Notes: generated by a model not told the origin, from the letters alone. Positions 12,322-25,100 are shown, numbered from the stretch's first letter. The stretch: 64,000 nt of DNA from Ilyonectria destructans (GCA_020740775.1 JAHEWK010000001.1:2108001-2172000), one strand, 5' to 3'. Numbers and translations are program-made.

Positions 12322-13041
12322 GTTGTGTGTGAGGGAGACGGGTGTAGCACGCCACTGATGAAGATGGTACCCGATACAATAGGCAAGTCTTTAGAATGAA
12401 CTTGATGTACCGCAGAACAGAATTTACATTCAGTACGAACAGGGCACCTGGCTCCTTATATCTTCATGCATCTGTGGACGACATGGAGTCCAGACTACCA
12501 TGTGAACTCCTGGCATGCATGGATCTAGGGAGATCGGCACGGCCTGGGTCCAGGATCCAGGATCCAACGTTCCAGACCACCTCGTGTCGTCCACCGTCCG
12601 CATGAGAGCCCTCTACGAATGTGTGACACTGGTTGGTTGATGGCGTGGAGGGGGCCGCTAAAATCCGATATTTACGGTGGCCGTGATGGATACGGAAAAG
12701 GCTGGGCCGATTAAGTTACGTCCCCGCGATGGCTGTCACCTGTTAGCCCCGACTTAATTTAACGTGTAAACGAGGCCACAACCCGCCACCAACGGGCAGT
12801 ACGACGACCGACACACCAGAGCGAGCCGCGCTGTTCCGCATACGGGAAGTATAAGTTGGGTTGTTTATTAATAGCCGACTACGAACAAACGGAAGCCTCA
12901 AATTTGTAGGGCCTGACCAACCGCTCTAGGGTAACCCGATTTGAGAGAGACATCAATATCCAAGTGATAACCGCTTATGGCAAAACCCAAGGTGGACTAA
13001 GAGTCACTGAATCTGCCTGGCTGCGTTAGACCGGTGTCAGT
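12322..13041. other. Intergenic, upstream of the secreted-protein gene and the ankyrin gene
   Basis: Divergent spacer of about 0.7 kb. It should hold the promoter of the minus-strand secreted protein. No clear TATA element or repeat was recognised. Confidence 0.4.
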
Positions 13042-15057
13042 ATGCACAAATATTTAACGACTGCTCAAGAGGCTGTCGCCCTCCCAGGATGAATTCGGGT
13101 TCATCTGGCGACGTGAGCAGAAGAAGGGATCCGTAGACTGGGCTTTCCAACAAGATGAATACTTGACGTCTGATTTGGCAGTCAAGGTTATCAATGACTC
13201 AATTCCAACCGACTCCTGGATCGCCAAGTTTAGGCGGCCACAAGCTTCGAAGCAAGGAGAGTGCGTTCCCATAGCCATCTACATCAGCAGAGTGACTGAA
13301 GCACTCGGGGGGGTTCAGGTCGAGGATCAAGAAAGCTTCAACGATTTCCTTGAATATTCCCAAGAACACTGGATACAACACTCGAGGAACTTTTGGAACT
13401 ATCCGCCACAATCCGACACTGATCGGATCTGCGAGGGGCTGTTTCGCCGGCTGTTCAACCCCGAAATGACAGTAGCTACGAAGCCCTTCGCTCTGGACGA
13501 TGTGGACGCGGACAGTGCAATTCTGTGGGCCTCAAGGAACGATAATCTGAGCGTCTTTTTTCATTTTACCAGTGGCCCAGGCAAAATGTTAACCGAAACA
13601 CCAAACGAGTCAGTTGTAGATCGGCTGTCCAAGTTAATGGCGGACCATCCATCAACGTTCAAACTCCCCGGCAAAATGATGACAATTATTCTCCAATCGA
13701 AACTAATATACTGTGTTTATCAAAAAGATTTGGAATACCTGACCGGATTCATGGATGTGTTGGTCAGCTAAGCCAGTTCTCCTTGGATGGATTGAGCGCG
13801 TTCCACTTCGCCGTTCAACCTCCCCCCAAACTCGACCCAAGATTGTCAGGTAATGTGGATTGGATCCATATCCACCTTTTTAGAAAACTTTTGGACCACA
13901 AAGTAAAACCTACATAACGATTAATAGATTCGTCCCATAACTTATTCTATTCGGTTATTAATAACGGCTGGACCGGATGTGCCAGGGTGCAAATCACTGC
14001 CTTAAAATCTCAAATGCAGTCCCCGGCGATGATAAAATTCTACCACGGAGGCACAGCGCTTCTTGGTCTCGTAATCGAGAAGTTTCTATACAACAGAAGA
14101 AGTGGATTGGCGCTCGTTGACTCTCTCTTGGGTCCACTGGGCCAAGATCCAAGCGGCAGCTACTATAATCGAAGGGACGAGAACTGGATATCCGGGTCTG
14201 GGGGAGTTCCCTGGCCACATGATTTTATGGCAATAGCCAGGCCCCCGTTGATTATCGCGATTTCATATCGATGGCGGGGGTTGGCGCGCCTTCTCGTCTC
14301 CCATTCGGCCGATGTCAATTGCGAATGTGTCGGAATTGCTCAAACTAGAGTGACACCCCTTGGACTAGCTCTTAGTCCATTCACTTCGGATAACACAGAC
14401 GGCGGTTCTCTCAGCCTTTGCCAATACCTTATCGAACAGGGGGCAGACAAGTCGAAACTATCTAGACTGGTCTCAAACTCTGAGTTTCTCGGAGACCCTC
14501 CACTGTTTATTGCATTACGAACGAATTTGCTCACGGCACGAAATGATTGGCGACCATTGCAACTGGATCCAGTTTTAGACCTATTAGCACCTGACGGCCC
14601 AATTGACCTCAACACTCGCACATTCTATGACTTAACGCCCCTGGGGATGATGACTCAGTTCTGCAAGCTTGACTCGATGAAAATCCTCTTGTCGAGAGGA
14701 GCAAATCCAAACCAAGAGTTCAGTCTTTCACATATGACCTCGAAAACCTACCTGCCTCTGTCGTATCTCTTTGAAGATGGCAAAAATCCCGAAACGGCAC
14801 GTCACTCGGCCTTTTCGCTCTTGCTGGAACACGGTGCTTCATTATGGCAAGCGATTGACGGATTGAGCTTAATTGAGAATGCGATTCGCCGCAAAGACGA
14901 GGGAATCATCGGCCTAATCTACACCAGTAAAGCCGGAAGTGAGGCGATCGAGAATCCACCTTCAGGCGAATCAGCAACATCCGTCGATTTGGTGGCTGCC
15001 TACGAGAAACAGACGAAGTGGAAAAAGGGCAAGAAGTGGAAGGGGAGAAAAAGATAA
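13042..15057 (+). pseudogene. Ankyrin-repeat protein gene with disrupted reading frame
   Basis: Protein-like sequence spans 13042-15057. It starts with an ATG frame at 13042 that hits a TGA at 13090; the neighbouring frame then continues to 13771 without an ATG near its start. At 13771 that frame stops, and the next frame (from 13771, reading SQFSLDGLSAFHFAVQ) continues to a TAA at 13915-13917. The same frame then runs open to the stop at 15055. The last 356 residues show ankyrin-type helices (LARLLVSHSADVN, LCQYLIEQGAD, MKILLSRGANPN, FSLLLEHGASL) and a Lys-rich end. The TAA at 13915 is one C-to-T change from CAA. It could instead be removed by a 78-nt intron (GTAATG at 13850 to TAG at 13927) that keeps phase. 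The other two frame breaks have no good intron. I therefore call it a probable pseudogene; an intact 13987-15057 product is a weaker alternative. Confidence 0.6.
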
Positions 15058-15262
15058 GGTTAATAAGTTAGGTGTGCATCAAGTTCTGGTTGTAGGCTAT
15101 CACTCATTTTCAAGCATTTCTTTACTATTTACTTAGAGATACAGCAGTTCACAAGCAAGCTCGAGACTTTAGACAAGCCTCAATGTGATCCCTCTTAACA
15201 TTAAACTTTCCTAATACATAGAATTATTCTTGACTTGGTGCTAACAACTGTCATCGAGCCAA

Positions 15263-17368
15263 TTAGCACATAATGCGGTAGGCCTTTTTCCAAAATGGCC
15301 AATTTAGCTGCTCTTCTCGCTCTTGCTCGGTAGCAATGTGGACTCGGAAGTACCGCCGACCTGTGGTAATATCCATATCACTTGCTCGAATAAAACCGGT
15401 CCGGTACCACAGTTTGTGGATAACATAAAAGAGCATGATGATAGGGAGAGCCATGACCCGGAGGAAGAAAGCCTGGACTCTGGTGCTGGCGCTGTTATCG
15501 TCCAGCTTGATGGGCGAGATGGCAATCCAAATCTGCGCGAGGAGAATCAGGGAATAGCCAGCAAGCCCGAACCAAGACCCCTTAATGCCAACAGTCGAGC
15601 GGAAAGGGAGCTGCTCCAGAGGGCACGCCGCATGTGCCCATGCCGCCCTAAAACGGATGTGGCAGAGGCAGATGCTCCCCCAGGTAAAGAGCATACTGAG
15701 GGTACTAATTGATAGAAGCCAGTTGAAGACGATGCCGTTTGCTTCCACGTCGGCTAAGAAAGCCAAAAGGCCAATGAAAAATGCAAGTAGAATAGCCATT
15801 AAAGGACGGCCTTGCTTATCAACATATGCAAAGATTCGAGGCGCATGAGATTGCTCAGCGAGCGCAAGAAGTGTTCGAGACGAGCCATACACGGAAGAGT
15901 TGCCAACCGAAATGACAGCAACGAGAATGATGCCGTTCATAATGCTAGGCAGAATCGTAGTGCCGGCGCTCTCAATAGCAATAACAAAAGGGCTTGCCAA
16001 GGCGTCTGCGCTGCTCTTGCCACCCAAGAGACGGGGCTCGTTATAGGGGACAAGAAGTCCAACAAGGAGAAGTGAAACACAATAGAAAATGGTGATGCGC
16101 CAAAAGACCTGCTTGATGGCGGTAGGGAGGGACTTTCGGGGATTGGCAGTCTCAGCCGCGGCCAAACCGATCAACTCGGTCCCGGCAAAGGCAGCGGACG
16201 ATGTGACAATGACGGTGCAGAAGCCCTTGAAGCCATGGTGAAAGGCGCCAGGGTTCTGCCAGTATTGCCAGCCAATGTAGCCGCTTTCAGGGCGGCCGCC
16301 AATATTAATAACAGTAGCGAGCAAACTATGACATGTCAGCTTGACTGGTGTGTGAACTAGCTCCTGAGACCTGACTCTTGAAGCTGATGCCCACATGAGG
16401 GGGCATAAAGAACAGGGGAGAGGGGAGAACTTACATAAAACCAACAACAGCCGTGACCTTGATGATTGAGAAGATGAATTCTGCCTCACCATATGCCTTG
16501 ACTCCAAATAGGTTGATGATGATGATAATTAGAAGAAATATCGCAACAAAGACAGATTTGCTGAGGCCTTCGTTCCAATAACTAATTGTATAAGCTGCTG
16601 CAATAATCTCCATTGGCAGCACAAAGAGCCATTGGAGACAGTAGCTGTGCGGACGGGGTATCAGTTTCTGCAACAGCACGAGAGCAGGAGTCAGAGTCGT
16701 AGAAGACTTACTTCCATCCCATGGCAAAGCCCCACGAGGGGTCGAGAAAGCGGGTAGAAAAGGCCGAAAATGAGCCAGCGACAGGGAATAGCACGCAAAG
16801 CTCGCCTAGTGATTGCATTGTGCAGTATTGCAAGACGCCCAGGATGAAGAATGCGAGAAAGAGGGTGGCCGGTCCGCCGGTGGACAGAGAGCCGCCCGAG
16901 GCAACGAAGAGACCAGTTCCTACGATAGTTAGCAACAGTTATATATCTCTAGATATATATCTATATTGCAAGGTTCTCGTCGACCTGTGAAAGATGGATA
17001 GGAAGCAACTTACCAATGGCACCGCCAAACGCAATCATCTGCAAGTGTCGCCCTTTGAGTTCCCTCGCGAGGGCCGTGTTGGCCGTCCTCACGTTTGCCG
17101 CACCAATGTCGTAGTAATGCTCGCCAGCCGGCACAACCGGCGCGGGAGTCTGCTGGTAGCCACCATCGCGACTCTTCATAGGGCGCTTCTCAGCGCGGCG
17201 GAAGCCGTCGACCCAGTTCGTGGGCGTATTACACCGACCCGAGCGCTTGGTCGAGATGTTCCAGGTGGCGCCTCCCTTGTCGGGCGCGCCGTCCCCCATG
17301 TCGCCCATCTCGATGATGTCGACATCGCGGGTGAGGATGATGTCGCCCTTCATCGTGAACGGCGGCAA
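15263..17368 (-). CDS. Amino-acid permease, YAT (APC) family
   Basis: Four exons on the minus strand (17014-17368, 16712-16919, 16435-16644, 15263-16325) join in phase over introns of 94, 67 and 109 nt, all with GTAAGT donors, giving 611 residues. The soluble N-terminus of about 100 residues precedes the family signature: GGAIGTGLF across the first junction, then SLGEL, and LQWLFVLP after the second. About twelve hydrophobic segments follow. Fungal members sit in the plasma membrane and import amino acids with protons; substrate range cannot be told from sequence by eye. The N-terminal cytosolic part is long and Lys-containing, as in permeases controlled by ubiquitin-driven endocytosis (known for the family, not shown here). 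Start at 17368 was preferred because it is the first ATG; MKGD five codons later is an alternative. The gene is intact in a region with many broken ones. Confidence 0.88.
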
Positions 17369-18730
17369 CTGGAGAGACGTTGGATAACGGCCGGTATCGC
17401 GTCGGATGCCACGGGGACGATTAAAATAAAAAGAATGAACGTCGACATGCCTGAAAAGAACCCTTCCAGGTCAGGGGTAACTTTGAGCCACCCGGGACAC
17501 CATGATGCTACTGTGTTGGTGGGCTATCGTCTCTGTGATTAAGCCTCTCTGGGCGTAGTCTCGCTTAGATTGAATTACGTAGCAGCTTCGTTCGAACAGT
17601 TGCGAGTGGTCCTTAACCTTAATTCCTTACACGAGTCGTGGGGAATCTCAGCGGGTTTCCTTTACGTGATGGGTATTCTGCATAGGGCTAGAGCACAGGG
17701 TCGATAGCCATGCATGCATGTCAGGAAGATCACGATGCTCATATGCAAGATAAACTTGAAAACATGTGGCCGATGAACAACGGCTCGCCCAGCTCTCGCA
17801 CCGTGAGTGATTCTGAGCAGCTTCTAAAGAAGTTCTTCGGCTAATAAGAGCGCGAGGGCTTTGCACCGTCAAAACGCCACAGTCCCAGCTAGACAAATCG
17901 GGGTAGCTCGTCTCCGGGGCATCAACGTGAGGCTGCCGGTCAGCGTCTGTGCGCGCAATTTCACAGTTGATCGCATTCGCAAGCTGAGACGGGCAACCCG
18001 GCCGAGAGTTGCAACTTTGCGGTTCTTGTGTAACCCGAATAAAAGAGGAGTGTCCTAAAGTGCCATGTCTGCGAGGAAGAGAAGCGTTCCGTCTTGGTTT
18101 TATAACGCCCGTTGAGAACACAACTGGTTTCAGGGCCTGAGATTTGTTCCTGTGATTGGTCGACAATTACCGTCTGTAATTATTCACACACATAACCGCT
18201 CAATCGCCGTGCAGGGGTGTTCGCCGCCGGCGTCTTGGAAGCTGGAATACCCACGTGGCGTGTCGTTTACAACTTCGTCCACAACCGCGTCGAGTCATGA
18301 ATGTGGCTTCAACCCCCGGACACTTGACCCCGTGCAATAGGGCAGCGAGCCGAGCCTGAACTGGCAGGTGGGCTTGTCGTATGCAACCCACTCGTTTTGT
18401 CCATTGGGTAAGGACTGAGAATGAATAGTCCAGAACGCATTCTCAAAGGCGTTCGTCTCTCCAGGGGTCTTGCGGAGATGATTCGGAGCATGAATCGCCC
18501 ATCAAGATGCGGCTGAATAGTGCAACCCACTCGGGCGCCGTCGTTCACTACTCCGAATTCCCAAGGAACCAATCCCAAATCTGGCAGTATTCCCAATCCA
18601 GCAATCCACCGCGAGACTTGATATCGGCCGTCGTGCAACCAGCAATTTCCTATACCATGTGGATTGAAGGAGCCGTCAAGAGATTCCAGGACGGACATCG
18701 TTGACTCCATGATTTCTAACAATATGTCGA
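17369..18730. other. Intergenic, upstream of the permease
   Basis: About 1.4 kb. The first part should hold the permease promoter. ORFs on the minus strand at 17648-18166 and 18309-18743 lack recognisable motifs and I do not call them. The right end may contain degraded 5' parts of the HET pseudogene. Confidence 0.35.
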
Positions 18731-19431
18731 GTGAACAAGACAACTACCGCTTTCCCCTACGTCTGGGGCGATGTCAACGATGCGCTCCAAGTTCGAATCA
18801 ACGGCAAGACGTTCCTCATAGGTCATAATCTTTATGCCGCACTCGAACAGCTGCGACGCAACAGAGTCGATTCATGGCTTTGGGCCGATTCAATCAGCAT
18901 CCACCAATCAGACCTCAAGGAGAAGAGTTGGTAGATTGACCAAATGCATTCTATATTTGCCCAGGCCGACGTCGTTTATATGTGGTTCGGCCCAGGAAAC
19001 GCGGAAAGTGATAGGACCATGGACTTTAAGATGCAGGTTCTGAGGCGTACCACCTTGATCGCTGCGTGCCAAGGGTGGACAACCAAGACGGCCTACCAAT
19101 ATGGGTTCCTGACTGGCGAAGGATCGGACACACGGGACTTTGTCCATCATTCGGCCGCGGGAAGGGGAGTTGCACCGCTGGCGTGCCACCGCCATCGTAC
19201 GCCGCGTGGAACGACAACTGGAGAAACCCCTTGGTCCTTCATCGCGCCGGATGCAGTGTAGATGTCATGACTGAAGCAATCACCCCCCTCTGCACAGATC
19301 AATCCTGCGACCACGAGAGGATGAGAGGAGCAGCAACGCCTTTGACTTCATGGGGGACGCATATGTGGACGGACATGGATGGCGAGTTCCTGGTGATTGA
19401 ACCAACGCACGTGGAATTCGATATCTTTTAG
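18731..19431 (+). pseudogene. HET-domain protein pseudogene
   Basis: The plus-strand frame from 18731 carries the hallmarks of a HET domain: YVWGD (18758-18772), NLYAALEQLR, then LWADSISIHQ (the WIDAICINQ position) and EKSW. A TAG at 18932-18934 then interrupts it. The same frame goes on with IDQMHSIFAQADVVYMWFGPG, split here as IDQMHSIFAQAD and VVYMWFGPG, exactly what follows in intact HET domains, so the TAG stands where Gln (CAG) is expected. After about 19020 the similarity moves to another frame, with IWVPDWR (19099-19119) and a later SVDV segment ending at 19431, and the central part of a normal HET protein is missing. So there is at least one nonsense change and one frameshift or deletion. 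HET proteins act in non-self recognition; this copy cannot make a full product. Confidence 0.75.
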
Positions 19432-20472
19432 GTGTCAGTGCGCTCCTATATCTCAAATCACCTCTCGCTCTTTTATAGACACCAAAGTGCAGCACCGAAG
19501 CCGGCCAGTAGTCGCGTTGTCGCGAAGCGGGTGACTCCAAGCCTACGTTGACCTTGCTCCTCTATAGGTTGGGGAATTTTCTCGTAGCTTTCGCTCTGTC
19601 GGAGCGGACGCGGTTTGGAACAGATGTAATCTCTGCTGCTCAGACAACCGATCATGGATTAAGGCCAGCTTCATGAAAGACTACGATGTGACTGCCCTTA
19701 GGAGTAGAGCGACAGCCGCGCACCACTTGAAGTTGTGTATGAGCGTGGCCTCGCTGTCGGCCTGTAACAGGAACATTGCATCGTTGGTATGCGTAATCGA
19801 GCGCGATCTGTAAATTTGAAGACCCGCTAACGAACGTAATTGTATTGTGATATTCAGAATTTAAATAGCTACTTCTATTCCTAACTTTGAAATTTTAACA
19901 TTAGAAAAAAGAGCTCAATTAGGTCTTTAATTAATTAGTTTGGTTCTTTATTTCAAGCTAGAAGATGTTGAGAAAGTGAGATATTCAAAAGATAATTGAA
20001 AGTAGAGGTGTATTTTGTTTAAATAGCAATACTCTTGGAGTAAAAAGTTTTTATCGCTTTACTCAATAACATCGGATAGATCAAAGCCATGCAGTATTTG
20101 CAAACAATAGATACTCTTGACGTATAATAGCACGATTCAGCAGCCCTCACAATAAGGCGTCAATGCCCGACACAACAAATGACACAGTCACGCCAGTGGA
20201 AACATAAATGTGCGTAATGGGTGTGGATTCTTAATTCAGCCCGTATTCCAGAGCCGTAAAACATGCACAAGCAAGTTCGATTCCTTGATGAACTAGCCCA
20301 TGCGCTCGCTGCCTGCTTTCGCCTTCATCGACCATCTCAGGTACGCTAGATACGTGTGTAGACAGGTCCGCGTGGTGATGACCACTTTCAATGTGCAGTT
20401 CCTTGTCCCAAATTCTCAATGTTGAGTAGTTATGCTTGTGAAAACATAACCCGCCTAAAATTACCCTCATCT
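19432..20472. other. Intergenic with an AT-rich island
   Basis: No gene is supported. From about 19850 to 20110 the sequence is clearly AT-rich compared with everything around it, with many TTTAAT, TTAATTA and AAAAAG words. This marks the boundary between the decayed left part and the core genes to the right. It may be a mutated repeat, but no ends or coding remnant were found. Confidence 0.5.
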
Positions 20473-21140
20473 CTAGTGCGCGACCATAGATCCCATGGTA
20501 TCGTTCTTGGAACCTTGACGGGCAGGCATCTGGTTCTCAGGTGTTAGTCAGAGTGTTCTTCATCGCGACGAGGGTGGGTTCAAGTAGGCATCACACTAAC
20601 CTCACTGGTCTGGAGAGCACCCTTTTCGAGGATAATCTTGATGACTTCGTCGTCGACGGAAGTGCCAAATTCACTCTCGAGCGTGCCCTTGGCGGCAGCG
20701 TCATAGGTTCCTTGGGCGCCTTGGCTGCAAGTTGCTGTTAGCCACTGTTTCATGATCATGCGGGTTGAGATGTGCACTGGGGGGCCGTGTGTCATGGGTG
20801 GATGTTGATGGGGAGATACCATGGACCAACAGCGTGGCATCGATGGAAGAGAGTGACAGCTCAAGCTCAACATGATGGCTGAGACGCCTTACATGTGAAC
20901 GAGTAGACCATCCGTTCCACGTCATGGGTTGGGGCAGAGATTTGAAAGCGGAGTAGAAGCGGGGGTGGCTTACTTGTGCGTTCGGAAGACCTGGAATGAC
21001 GAGATGAAGTGCGCCAGCGGGACGGTCTTGTCGCCGTCCGACCACTTCTTGAATGCGTCGACGTCGTCAACGAAGACAAGGTAGTCGTCCTGGTTGCCCT
21101 TGTAGTGGACCTTGGCCTGGGTGGTTTCGCCGCGAGCCAT
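20473..21140 (-). CDS. rtc3: Rtc3-like protein with a single SBDS domain
   Basis: Three exons (20974-21140, 20601-20724, 20473-20529) over introns of 249 and 71 nt give 115 residues. The protein matches yeast Rtc3 in layout: a short lead into KVHYKGNQDDYLVF, a helix FKKWSDGDKTVPLAHFIS (equivalent to the KNPSIGKLSEVVELF part), then GAQGTYDAAAKGTLESEFG, the counterpart of GAEGELGAASKAQVENEFG, and a charged Ser/Gly-containing tail. The fold is the N-terminal domain of the ribosome-maturation factor SBDS/Sdo1, but the protein lacks the other SBDS domains. Rtc3 is thought to act in RNA metabolism and was named for a genetic effect on telomere capping. The 249-nt intron is long for this window. The third exon was set by the GTTAGT donor at 20600 and the CCAG acceptor before 20529. 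Confidence 0.8.
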
Positions 21141-22135
21141 GATGTCTGAGTTTTGGAGGTGAATGGGGGGAGTTTGGTGATGAACGATTGTCGCGTGACA
21201 GTGGTGTTAAATCGCTTCCTCTGGTGTAGATAGAGCGAGCGAGAGTGGGTGATGTCGGCGGTGGATGATTGTCGATGAAGTAATGTGTGGGTCAAATGTG
21301 TTGATGAGAATGAAAGGAAGAAAAGAAGAATGCAAAGGGCGCGGCGAAGCTTTAAAAGAAGCTCAATGGGCGGAGGGGAGCTTAGTGCTGCTGTTTGCTG
21401 ATCAGAAAGCTACGTCATTACTCTGCCGAGAGCATCATCACTCTCTAGAGGAAGTACCGTTCCAGGGCGGGCAGCTCCACAATTTACCTCCGCCAGCTGC
21501 CCACCAGCTGTCGACTGCCCCGCGCTCCCTTAGTTCCTGCATGCAGCGAACCCACCAATTACGTCACTTGTCCCTCGTTTGACGCCGCCTCGTTCAACCA
21601 CGACGATCAATCGCGTGCCAAGTCACGCACTTCATCAGGCATTTGGTCACCGGCCCGCTCGTCTCGGAGCCTTCCAGGTGTTCTCCCGGCTTCTATGACA
21701 TGTATTCTCCATTTTGGACAGATCCAAGGTTGCACTGCCTTGGTAGATGCACCGACTGACCATGGGGGCTAGTCGGGAGATGAGACTCCTTGTCTTGAAC
21801 AGGTACGTATGTTTCCATTGCATTCCGTCTCACAAGCCATCGCCCCAGTATTAGATGCTTCCGTAGAGTAACCTCTCCCCTAGACTAGTCCAGTCCCAGC
21901 TTGTGCCTTGCCTATCTACCTACGACGTGCGCAATCACCGCTTCGCGCGCCAAAGTCGTCAGAGAAACAATACAATATGCGCCATGACCTCGTTCCAAAC
22001 TATCAGCCGTCCACTTCCCCTCAACCATCTCCACTACGGGCGTCTGGCATTTCTCCCCTCAACCCACAAACCGTGATACAGTACAACCGTAGAACACGTG
22101 AATCTCCCCGCTTTAGACTAACCAATATTTCCATC
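21141..22135. other. Intergenic, promoter side of rtc3
   Basis: About 1 kb between the minus-strand rtc3 start and the end of the Rho GEF gene. It should carry the rtc3 promoter and the Rho GEF 3' end. No further gene was recognised. Confidence 0.4.
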
Positions 22136-25100
22136 TCAACGGAATAGACTTCGCAACCCTTGAGCTTTGTTCTCGAGCTTCGTCCCACTAGCCCTTCCCC
22201 ATCTGCGTCCATGGCTTCGCACTGTCGTATCCAACACAGGACATGCGTTCTCCTTCGCTATTGAAGACGAAATTGACTTCTCAGAGCAGGGGGACGAGCT
22301 TAGTTGAACGCTGTTGGTGGCCGAAGTGCGCAGGGTGGGCGTATCCTCGTTCTCTCTCGTCGTATCTGCTGTCGACGCTAGCTTGGTCAAGTCAAAAGTC
22401 CGAACCGTCCCAGACATCTCCAACAGCTCAAAGCCGAAGGCCGCTGGTAATTCTTGGCTGTGGTTTTGTTCGCGAGTACCTCGGGTTCTTGGCCGCTTGG
22501 AAAGCCTGCCCGTGCCAGAATGGATGCTTGCGCCGCATTCGGACACACAGTCGCTTGACTTGCTGATGCGTCGTATAGTCCCCCCGGAGGCTGTTAACTC
22601 TTCACTTCCCTGTACCTTGTGTGACGCACTTCCCGGTCTCTTGCTGAAAGAGCCTGTGATACTGGCTACACTGAGCTTTCTCATCATCGACGACGCCGAG
22701 CTTCTTACAAGATGTTCGCTCCGCGACCTTGATGCCATTCCGGGGAAAGGCAAAATATCTCGACTCCAGATGTCCGCCAAAAGAATCTCTAGCCGCGTTC
22801 TCTCACTTCGAGCTGGTGCCAACACTGGGATTCTTGAGTGTGTTGTTAGGAGAGATTGTGATCGGTTTATACTTGTTGGCGACGGAACACGATTGGCAGC
22901 GATGCTCGTATTCTTCAAAACGACCTGGCACAAAGGTGACTTTGGGCCAACCGTTGTAGCCCGATGGATAGATATTCTGCGAGCAATGGTACCTGTATGT
23001 CAATGAGCATAAAATCCCAGCATCTTTGAACCGAAATGGCCTACCTGGTCTTCCAAAAACAGTACCCAAACTCTTCATATTCAAGGAGAGGCTGTTGTAA
23101 AGGTTCGGATCTCTTGCATCAGGCTCTTGGCCAATTAGGCGGCATAATCGTTCTCTCCACTCCACCTCCTCCTTGGATGAGCAAGCTGTCATGATCAATT
23201 CGTATAACTGGTGATCTCCTTCAAACACGAGTTTCCAAGAGAAGGGGGCCGTGTGGCACTGTAACCCTATTGTCTCACCGTTAATCGACCATTTAAATAT
23301 TTCGCTCTGTCGAGGAAACTTGCCTCGCCCATTATCAACCTCCTCAACCTTAGCTCCGTTCATATCAATGCAGGCCTGGATAGTGTAAATTGGGTCAACC
23401 TTGCTCGCCGACGCCAGACACAGGAGGTCTCGATACAGCAGGCAGATCATATACTGGCCATCAGCGCCATCTTTAGTTTGCCAACAAACATGCAGTGCTC
23501 CACACAACTGAATGTGACCAAACGACCGGATCTGGTTCTTCGAAGCTGCATCGAGTCTCTACTAGAGTGTTAGAAATAACATGAGGCGAAATTGGAGAAA
23601 CATACCCGCTTAGGAAATACCAATCGGTCCTGTAACAGCCATGTCTTTTCGAGGGTTGCCCTCATGTGGTCGTCATTCGTTGCGCGGTTGATCTCGGCCG
23701 TAGCTTCTCGAAGCCTCATCAGTGCAGTCTCAACTTCCATGTGAGAGTTCGGACAATCACACACAGGGGTGCACTTGAGCAGCTCTGCAAACAAAAGTGG
23801 GTATTTGCAGACCCTTTGAATGGGCTGTCCATAGATATGTCAGTTACTAAGTAGATCCAGAGCGTAAAAAGGGTGAATAACCTTGACGAGCAAGTCTCCG
23901 ATGGTGAGTGACTTCTTGGACTTGCCACCACTGTTTCTGACAGACCCTAGGGTTGATGCCAAAGCCTCCAAGCCCTTTTGGTAGGTTTCCCACTCAGGCA
24001 TAGTTCGATGAGCCGATGCGACGTCCTTTATCATCATCTCGTACTTTGCTCCGTATTCCTTATATACGAAGAATCGGTTCATCTAAAAAATGTGAGCGCC
24101 TTTGAACGGATCAAATGAGAAGCAAAAACTGAGCCTAATATTAAACACATACTTTCTTGCCGAATATCTTGGCCACTTCGGCAGCCACTTGAGGATCTGA
24201 CACCATCCCGGGTACATTATGAAGCCAGGCGATACCATTCGGACTCTCTGAGACGCCATCGTGGCTCCACCACCGCCGATGGCCATTTCCGGGGTTTGTT
24301 GGCTTTGCGAAAGATAAAGAGAGATCGAGTTGTGTGTACTCAGAATGGGGGATAACGCGGTGAAGGTCCCCCAATATCTCTTCATGAAGCTCAACAATTT
24401 CAGTCAAGTTGCGGTTGATTGAAGACCGCAGTCTCATAGGCAGGGTAGGAAGCGAGGCAAGTATGGTGATGTAGACCTGGATAGTTCAGCAACTTGCAAA
24501 TGCTTTGAAAAGGAATTCAACTTACATTCATGAGGAAGCGAACGTCTCCAATGTAGTTCTCCTCGGTATTTATGAGCTCCTCCAATATTTGCCTGCGTTG
24601 CAACGATCGTTGCGTAGCAGCCGTGTCGACAGTCACGGGCCTCTCCCTGGCCATGCTATCTTCAGAGAGTCTAGGGCCGGACAAGGAAGCTCGGCTACTG
24701 CGGTCGGTCCGCGATGGGCAATGGGAGCGGGTGGTGTTTCTCCGGGATCGAGTCACAGCACTGACACTAGCGAGACTGACACTGGCACTTTGGACAGCTG
24801 AAACAAACCCAAAAGAGGATCCCGATGACGACTTCCGATGACCGCGTCTGCGATGAAAAACTGATCGATTAGCGTCCTTGGGCTCGAGATGTTGCCACAA
24901 TGGACTGTTCCCGTTGGGATCCCATACTGCCGGCCTGTGGGTTGCGCGACGATGCAACGATCTCATCCACTTGTGAAAAGGGCCTTTGTTTTCCAAACCT
25001 GGGACGTGGAGCGCAGTTTGGCGAGGTTGATCAAAAAAATCGATTGATATTTGTGGGAAGGGAATGACCAAGTCTTCAGAGTCGAGTATCTTTTCTGAGT

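Noticed and set aside
17648..18166. Minus-strand frame of 172 codons
   Set aside because: No recognised motif, high Ser/Arg/Cys content typical of chance frames in this DNA.
20270..20300. TTCGATTC loop with CAAG/CTTG stem resembling a T-arm
   Set aside because: Loop is one base too long for a T-arm and no other tRNA arms can be built.
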